Below are positions 56,951-64,000 of a stretch of 64,000 nt of DNA, one piece after another. The notes beneath the pieces were generated by a model, which ran no database searches, had not been told where the DNA came from, and saw nothing but the letters and a program-made list of their open reading frames with translations. Made by a program: the position numbers and the translations under genes. Each line of letters starts with the position of its first letter. The first letter of the stretch is position 1. The stretch is from positions 1 through 64,000 of the forward strand of contig NW_017803977.1 in assembly GCF_001625305.1 (NCBI RefSeq), in the 5' to 3' direction. Source of the DNA: Branchiostoma belcheri. Its lineage: Eukaryota > Chordata > Leptocardii > Amphioxiformes > Branchiostomatidae.

Positions 56951-57339
56951 CTTAAGTATACAAAAAAATCATATTCTGTGATATGAGCATACTTGATCTT
57001 AAGTCCTCATCTGATTTTAATGAAATGCATGTGCTTTATTGACGTTTATCATATTGTGTTATACAGGTAATGATCTCTCAACATCATTTTTATAAAAAAA
57101 AAATTAGCAAAATATGTTTGAACCACCGTTGGTGATATTTTAAGTGTATACGCTATCTGTTTGGGAAAATGCATGTTGTAGTCCAGTTGCCAAACCCCCG
57201 ATTTTTGAAGAACCTTGCAATGCGGTCCATACAAAGTTTTTTTGTTGTTTCTATATCTCTGAGGTGTGCTCTTTCAGAATCTGAATGATGCCACTCTGTC
57301 ATCCTTGGGCAATTCGCACAATATGCAAATTAAGGTGGC

Positions 57340-57480
57340 CATTACTGAAAATCCAGTTTTCGTCAATATCTCAGTAACTACTCATGGTATCAGAATAATT
57401 TTGGTGTCTATCCCCATGTTTTGAGGGATAACGAATTAAATTAAGCCATTTCAGTAAAGATAGAACCATTATTTTTTGCT
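57340..57480. repeat. Reverse single unit of the 60.4 kb tandem repeat
   Basis: GGCCATTACTGAAAATCCAG, TTCGTCAATATCTCAGTAAC and GGTGTCTATCCCCATGTTTT are the complement of the unit at 60670-60830. Confidence 0.65.
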
Positions 57481-57758
57481 ACATATGCAAATTTGGGCCT
57501 TGTCTGTTATTGACGCACCTGGCTGCCAGCAAGGAGGAGTCCTAATTCCGACCCATGTTCCATGCAAACGCACATGCCTTGGTATAGTTTATCTGACCCA
57601 AAACCTGTTCAATATTGAAAGACAAGTTTACCTAAGTCTAGATGGCAGACGTCTTCTTGCATGAAACGCCGCTTGCGTATGATTGTAGACACTGGCTGTT
57701 GGTTAGCTCTGGCTCATATATCTGTGTTGGGTATGAAGTCCTGTCGTCTGATACTTTT

Positions 57759-57838
57759 ACTGCATGCTTCTGATAGTGAATGCGTGAGGAAGATCTTAAA
57801 AGATCTTCCTCACGCATTCACTATCAGAAGCATGCAGT
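57759..57838. repeat. Perfect palindrome, 39-base arms
   Basis: Arms 57759-57797 and 57800-57838 are exact inverted copies separated by AA. The arms contain GATAGTGAATGCGTGAGGAA. It lies at the 3' edge of the degenerate RTE-like LINE. Confidence 0.85.
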
Positions 57839-57894
57839 GATTCCAGTCTCTTTTCTCTTTTCTTGGCTGATTTCCACATAGTAGGTTTCAAAGT

Positions 57895-59900
57895 CAAGCT
57901 AGTTGAAGGCTGCTGAGGCCTTTCCAAGTCTACAGTCTAGCTCATTGTCCATCTGACCCTTGTTGTTGGTGGAGCTCCCAAGGTAGGTGAAGTTCTCCGC
58001 CACTTTCAATTTGTTCTCGTCAATGGTCACACTTCTAAGAGGAGCGTGTGTCCCTATCAGCATGTTAATTGATGGCCCTAATGCTGAGCCCAATGCTGTC
58101 TGCAGACGGACTATGTTGGTCACTAGGGGTTGGAGATCTCTGGCGTTTTCCGCTATGTCGTCTGCAAAGTCAAGGTCGGCAAACTTTGTCTCTGGAACCC
58201 ACTTTACCCCCGGCCCTTTTCTCCTGTTGCTTCCCAAGTACCCAGTCGATAGCCACGGGAAAGAGGATCTGTGACAGGACACAACCTTGGAGGATCCGTC
58301 TTCAAACCACCAGCTGTATCTAGATTCCTTCAACCGTCCGTACACAACACTTCGAGTTTCAGTATATCTGTTTAACTGCATACATAAGTTTACTTGGCAG
58401 TCCATAACTGTACACGATAAAGAGGGACTTTAGATGCTATCAAACGCCTTGCAGAAATAAATGAATCTGATAGCTATAATGAAAAGGGGTTTGCAGTTCA
58501 GCACATTTCCTCCACCGCAGGGTGAAGATCTGCTCAGCACAGGATCTTTTTGAGCGAAAGCTAGCTTGTTGCTCGCAGCTCCCAGAAGACCTTGCCTACT
58601 GCATCTCTCATGCGGTTCAGGAGGCATTTGGCATACACCTTCACTTGTATAAAAAAGAATTGTCACTTCCCTTAAGTTATCACATTCATTCAGGTTTCCC
58701 TTCTTTGGAATACACACTTTAAGCCTAATAGTATGTCACAATTCAAGAAAGGGGCCCGCTCGGCTCGTTTTTGGCCTGTGTTTTGGCACTACCGAATTCG
58801 GAACGGGACATGGAAGGCAATAGGCGGGGTTCCCGACGGCTGGACGGCCTATTTTTTTGGTCCCGCGACATCGCCAAATTGATTTGACTCAACTTAACGT
58901 CACTTCAGGCCCCGGCGGGCAAGGTACGCAGAAGCGACCCCGTAACCTCACCGGACAAAACCGTAACCTAGCCGCCGGGTCATGCACAGGCACCTGTCCA
59001 AGATTATGACGTCACGTGTGTTGTTCTGTGCTTGAATTGTTCAGAAGAAGGTACTAGTAGTTATAGACAATATAGAGGGTAATGTGCTGTTCTCGACATA
59101 GTTACATAATCAGTCAGTCATAGTGACCATACACGGGTCTGCGCATCAACCAGCAGGGCCGAACCCACCATACCAGCCACAGGCGTACCAGCCTGGGACC
59201 TGCCAGGATCGCCCCTTGACCCCGCCAGGGACCCTGTAGCTACCCGGCCGGAATGCAAGAGCTAGTCGGCACCCTATTGCATCCCGCACAGGTCTGACAG
59301 AAGACTGACTGGGCACCGGACGGGTCCCCAACAGAAACCGGTCGTCAAGGGGACCAAAATTTTGTGAATTTTACATAGAAGCCGCCTCAGCGCCCCGACA
59401 GGGAGCCGTAAAGGAAAATTCAATTGTGACCCTGGCAGCCGGCGTACGCTCGGCTTCATGACGCCGGCCGGCGTCTACACCGAGAACATGCCGAGCAGGC
59501 CCCGTTTCAAATGTGACTCCAGCTGAACTACTGATCCGTTCTTCCAGTCCTCCAGCACTTCCCTGTGATCGCCGTTGAATGCCAGCTTATATTCCAGGGA
59601 AGGCGTACTAGGGAAGACGGCTATGGTTCTATTAAGCGTTTGCGATTTACGGCGATCAGAAAAGCATCCATCTCACAACACAGTCACCCTCGGCTTTCAG
59701 CATCTCTGAAGTGATGCCATTCATGCCTGGTGACTGACTTCAGCTTCAGAGATGTCCTCGATCTCAACAGGTAATGGGTGTAGGTGTTCATCAAAGACTA
59801 ATGCTACTGAGGTATGGCTTGAGCGGTTTAAGACTTTTTGAAAAGTATTCTGCCCACCTGACAAGCTTGTCCTCCCCCTAAGACAGTGGTAGGGTCCCAT
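57895..59900 (-). mobile_element. RTE-like LINE, degenerate, split by a MITE
   Basis: RT remnants on the minus strand: CIPKKGNLNECDNLREVTIL and KAFDSI (58720-58430), then DLDFADDIAENARDLQPLV with the FADD box and KVAENFTYLGSSTNNKGQM (58180-57930). An upstream block (59880-59520) reads like the segment before the RT. The gap between blocks (about 58733-59519) is a separate inserted repeat. Several frame breaks. Confidence 0.7.
58733..59519. mobile_element. MITE family B relative inside an RTE-like LINE
   Basis: Imperfect terminal inverted repeats: GTCACAATTCAAGAAAGGGG on the left, complement of GTCACATTTGAAACGGGG on the right. Body shares the GC-rich phrases of family B. It separates two blocks of one LINE, so it is younger than the LINE. 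Confidence 0.55.
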
Positions 59901-59960
59901 CCTCCGCCTTAATTAGGACTGTGCACTTTTGAGCGGCCGCCGGTCATCTTCCTGGAGATC

Positions 59961-60180
59961 TGTTAAGCTTTTGTCCCAATTGTAAAAAAAAAGTGCCTGG
60001 CGGGTAGTTCCCGGGCTGTTTTTGACACTTTCAGCCGTGGGACACCCCGCGGCTACCGGGCTATTTTTCTTTGGCCTGTCCGGGACTCAAGAAGAATCCA
60101 ACTTAAATTCTACGCGGGCCACGCTGACATAAAATTCAGGACGTCAAGTTAGCGCTTTATTCTGCCTGTACACAGACGCT
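59961..60180. mobile_element. MITE family B fragment
   Basis: Starts TTAAGCTTTTGTCCCAATTG and continues with CGGGTAGTTCCCGGGCTGTT and CGCGGCTACCGGGCTATTTT as in the copy at 35344. The right end is missing. Confidence 0.6.
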
Positions 60181-60419
60181 GGTAAGGCACAGGTGTGAGC
60201 TTATGAAGGGTCTAATATTTTTTTTGAACAGATTGTATCATTTATTAACATTCCTATCAGTGTTCAGAGGTACAGGCGCCCATGCTATATACTGGTTAGT
60301 TTTTGCATAATTTGCATTAAATTTTGGTGTGATCAATACTGGGATGGTTTATTCTGATTATCTAGCCTTCAAAACATGTGTATAGTACAAATGTATGTGT
60401 ATTATATCAAAAGTATTGT

Positions 60420-60834
60420 TGATACCATGAGATTTATTGAGATATTGACGAAAAACAGATTTTCAGTAATGGCGGCCTAAATTTTCAAATTAAGCACAAA
60501 AATATCTATTTGATCTCCACTGAAATGGCCTATCCTCAATAGTTATTCCAAAAAACATGGGGAAAGACACCAAAGATATTATAATATCATATGTAGTTAC
60601 TGAGATATTGACGGAAAACAGATTTTCAGTAATGGCCACCTTGATTTGCCTATTGTGCGGCTTTAATTTGCATATTCAGCACAAAAAAACTGGTTTGATC
60701 TTTACTGAAATGGCTTAATTCCATTCGTTATCCCTCAGAACATGGGGATAGACACCAAAATTATTCTGATACCATGAGTAGTTCCTGAGATATTGACGAA
60801 AAACAGATTTTCAGTAATGGCCGCCCTAATTTGN
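60420..60834. repeat. Tandem repeat, ~170-180 base unit
   Basis: GAGATATTGACGxAAAACAG followed by ATTTTCAGTAATGGC recurs at about 60436, 60611 and 60787, with CATGGGGATAGACACCAAA-like phrases between. A reverse copy of one unit lies at 57340-57480. Confidence 0.75.

Positions 60835-60912
<78 letters not shown>
60835..60912. repeat. (TA)n microsatellite
   Basis: About 38 TA units beginning after a single N at 60834; array length is uncertain in the assembly. A similar TA run opens the window at 1-22. Confidence 0.9.
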
Positions 60913-60923
<11 letters not shown>

Positions 60924-61059
60924 TAATTTAAAGGTCATTTGTATAATAAATGAGGACATGTTGAATGAAAAAAATTCCAATAGATAGGAATTTCTCACGC
61001 AAAATATTGTAATTTGGATTTAGAAAACCATAAATTAAATTGTTAAGAGTCATTGCATG

Positions 61060-61215
61060 AGAAAACCAGGCAGAGGCGGGAAGATGGGGGTCGGCCAAAT
61101 CAGCTCATACTTTGTATGTGAGATAGGTATAAGGAACTATTAACAGCCAAATAGTTAAAACCCTCCAGATATTTTTCGTTATGGAGTTCTGGGACCCCCC
61201 TCTGAGACCCTCAAA
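61060..61215. repeat. Dispersed repeat shared with 47485-47665
   Basis: AGATGGGGGTCGGCCAAATC, GTATGTGAGATAGGTAT and CCTCCAGATATTTTTCGTTA are found in reverse complement at 47500-47650. Together with the tandem unit nearby this suggests one larger repeat family of unknown class. Confidence 0.6.
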
Positions 61216-62160
61216 AATCTAACAATTTAGGACTGAAAATTATTGAAATTACAATGGACACCACGGTTATTCTAATAATGATATGAACATGGGGTTTCTT
61301 TTGTCTCATAGCATGTGTCTTCTACTTTTACAAAAGAAAAATTGAAGATGCAACATTGAAGTTAAAAGCTGCCGACGGAGCTTCACGAGATATGTGTTTT
61401 TCTAACATTGACAGCAAGGGCATTTTGCATACTTCCCGCTCCTACAGCTGTTATTATTGGCATGTACATGCAGGTGCAATGCGGCATTTCGTAAGTCCCG
61501 TTTCTCATTTTTCAGAATCTATTGAAAATTAAATTCTCTTCTGTTTGGACAATGTAAGATCAAAATCCTTTAGGACCCTATCACTTTAACTATGTACATA
61601 CAACACAATCTGAGATAATTTTTGTTTGCATTTTAGCAACTTTATTTTCGTTTAAATGAACCGTTCTATATCCAGTTCACTGACAGGTAACTTTAGGCGG
61701 TAACCGTTGTCTCTCTAAATACGCGTTTATGACGCCAGCGGTGTGTATTGGAAAACTACTTAAACGGCAAGAAGAATCCCCTTCCCTTTTCTCTCATGCT
61801 AAGCAGAATACGGGATTTACAAAATGCTTATAAATTTGCATCTGAGTTATAAAATTAACATGGATTTTAACAACTGTAATAATCAGGTATATAGATGCAG
61901 CCACACAATGACCTTATTATGAAATCCATTCCAAGTTTATACATGATATATTAGTACAATTCGCAGTGTGAATTGCACTGAATCAAAATCGGATTTACAT
62001 ATACTAAAATATCTTAATTAGATAAAAACAGTTGCAGTGGCTAGAATATTGAAGTCTATTCACGCATGTTGGCGTTTTAAGGCCCGCGTCAGCTTCCATG
62101 TCGTATGTCATCAGAAAAAGCAATATAGTTTCACCACACCACTTCGTGGTGTGGTGAACC
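61216..62160. other. Unannotated stretch ending at a hairpin
   Basis: No coding signal. At 62130-62155 lies a hairpin TTCACCACACCAC-TTC-GTGGTGTGGTGAA that resembles the 5' hairpin of family X, and the MACPF duplication starts immediately after it. Confidence 0.5.
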
Positions 62161-62362
62161 CATAATTAGTAATGTCTATGTTCTAATATCTTAGATCATC
62201 ACTGGACTGGAATTTCAAAGCCATTTAAGATCTAGAAACCTTCATTGATTCCATACTATGTGTAGCGGTAAATGTAAAATAGAATAGATGATAAGAATAG
62301 AAAATGAGTTTAAGGTTATTTGTAAAAAGGCAGAATGTTAATGTTATAAGTATCCTCCTTAC

Positions 62363-63779
62363 CTCTTCTAGGTACACTGTAACAGCACGTTGAAGCGACA
62401 GCCTTTTCTTGTTCATGCTGTCTTCAAGGGCTTTACGGTTTTCAAAATTACAATAACGGATCTCAGTAACCGTTACCGGTTCACTTCCATTTTTAGATCC
62501 GTTGTTACCAACATCCGGTTTTGTTGTATTTTGCGTGTAGTACTTCCGGCCAGTTCCCACTTCTGTCTCAAGATCCCTAAGATGATAATTAATTATTAAT
62601 CGTTTGTTTTACTATGAATAAAGTTACAGCATAAACTACACATATTACAAATCAAATAGTTAAAATGTCATTGTTCTAAGTACATTATCTGAATGTGTGC
62701 ATGCACTATCTACTTCGTGATTTAAAAACAATACTGAATCTACAATCTACTCCTCTATATCAATTAGATATCTAGTATAATACATCTTGTTTAATGTGGT
62801 AACCTGTCTATTTCGACCATTTCATTTGATTACTTCTACATTAACTATAGGCAGGTTTAGTTGAAAGGTTTTTAGTACTATATACTTAATTGTATAGTCC
62901 TACCTTCCAAAGCAACCATAGTCCTCCTCTCCTGCAGGGAAGAGCGAGACGAAGGGGATGTTCAGTAGATCTGAGACCAGCCTTAACACGAAGGAGAAGG
63001 GTTTGGGGTAGTCGTTAATGGACTCTAACCAGTCCTTCAGCTCTGTTGTTAGGGCTGTCGTGTACATCTCCGTGATGGCAGCGGCGATCGTCTGGTCTCC
63101 GCCTTGAACCACCAGAACCTCATTACTGTACTCCTGGGCTGACCTGAATGGAAGAGATCAAATATTGAGCTCAATCTGTGATTTTGACAAGTTAAATTAT
63201 AATTTTAACTAAACCAAGTATCATCTCTAAAATCAAACAAAAGATCCCATTTTAGTTATGCATATCTGTTTCAAATTAACAACAAAGATCTTTCAAAGTC
63301 TATATGCACAAGTAAATGAGACTGAACATTAAAAACGAAACAAGATCGTTTGGAAGAATAATAATGACATTGGCATTGTAAAAATACTAGATTATGCAAT
63401 TTTGCACCTACAACGGGCCTTATTTGCAACTGATAATAATAAAGTTGCATTCATGACTATATTTAACTATTAAATAAACAGACTTAAGCATGCTTCTCTT
63501 CTTGTCTGTTGGCCTGTGATTCAGAATCAGAAGCTGCTTGTCCAGAAGACTGTTTTGATTCAGTCTTTGTCTCGTGCTCGTGCCACCAGCTACTGGACTT
63601 GGTCTGTGACGCCTGCGCTGAGAATGTGCTGAGTGTCATCTTCCAGTCAGCCTCGGCTTTAGTCGCAAATTCAGACATCGACAGGTCCCGTGTAGCTTGT
63701 TTTGTTTTGATGATCTTTAGCTGGCCTCCAAATTTGGCTGACTTGATGTAGTGTGTTCCCCAGCGGAGGTAGAAGTTTT
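62363..63779 (-). pseudogene. Tandem partial MACPF copy, runs off the right edge
   Basis: Three exons, 63779-63488, 63143-62904 and 62576-62363, match MACPF exons 5-7 of the gene at 50.5-57 kb with the same lengths apart from one codon, and their introns match too. It contains WGTHYIKSAKFGGQL-type sequence and ELKDWLESINDYP. Homology stops near 62160, so the C-terminal exons are absent downstream. It looks broken, with about one clear lesion in the visible part, and is treated here as a decaying tandem duplicate. Its 5' exons lie beyond the window. Confidence 0.75.
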
Positions 63780-64000
63780 CTGAAATAGAAGTAATATTAC
63801 CGTTATTGCTATAGACAACAAGCCACCAGTAAACGTGTTTTAGATAATTACAATTTGTAGTGGTTCCATCACCAATAATTTACATTTCCCTATTAATTAA
63901 CAAGTCATAAACATTTTAAAACATTGAAATTGAGTTTAATGCATTTGCCTTAGTTAATAAACTAAATAGATTTGATATAACTAAACTGAGTATTTTTCAC

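Noticed and set aside
58522-58722. Plus-strand frame at 58.5-58.7 kb
   Set aside because: Antisense shadow of the decayed RTE-like LINE RT.
60735-60998. Tyr/Ile-repeat frames at 60.7-61 kb
   Set aside because: Translation of the (TA)n microsatellite.

Overview
The window reads as a large, transposon-rich piece of an invertebrate deuterostome genome, most likely an amphioxus (Branchiostoma). Support for this is inference: small phase-coherent exons in 0.2-4 kb introns, extracellular-matrix and MACPF proteins with deuterostome-style domain mixtures, abundant CR1-like and RTE-like LINEs, tRNA-derived SINEs, MITEs and Helitron-like repeats, and near-identical paralogous segments as seen in very polymorphic lancelet assemblies.

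The backbone is on the minus strand. A 28-exon gene runs from a signal-peptide ATG at 40899 down to a TAA at 5279. Every exon junction keeps frame, giving about 1192 residues: signal peptide, Thr-rich linker, eight EGF-like domains, a sushi-like module, a ~170-residue domain I do not recognise, one GCC2/GCC3 (ephrin-receptor-like) Cys module, thrombospondin type 3 calcium repeats and a thrombospondin C-terminal domain. This is a thrombospondin-superfamily protein of the sushi-thrombospondin kind, not a canonical thrombospondin. Upstream on the same strand (56950 to about 50534) lie twelve phase-coherent exons of a MACPF (perforin-like) protein with an added C-terminal region; its 5' end is not visible. 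Further upstream (63779 to 62363) three exons of a tandem MACPF copy begin another, decayed-looking unit that runs off the right edge.

On the plus strand, 303-1935 holds the last four exons of a second thrombospondin-like gene, tail to tail with the first and almost identical in protein. An isolated plus-strand sushi exon (16131-16349) and a near-identical repeat of the GCC2 exon (16659-16823 versus 14336-14500) flank an N gap at 16574-16593, so real rearrangement and assembly error must be separated there.

Almost everything else is mobile DNA: a LINE at 6300-7770; an inverted pair of nearly identical LINE copies at 42.2-44.2 kb and 47.65-50.3 kb, one with a 5' inversion that looks like twin priming; a full-length dead mariner (37802-39060); MITEs with clear target duplications (2487-3047, 13170-13744, 35344-35932, 36065-36459); foldback elements (17199-17936, 33825-34748); Helitron-like families with terminal hairpins; SINEs; and microsatellites. 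A second gap is at 45517-45860. No CRISPR, rRNA or convincing functional tRNA gene was seen, and no LTR or viral element was recognised.
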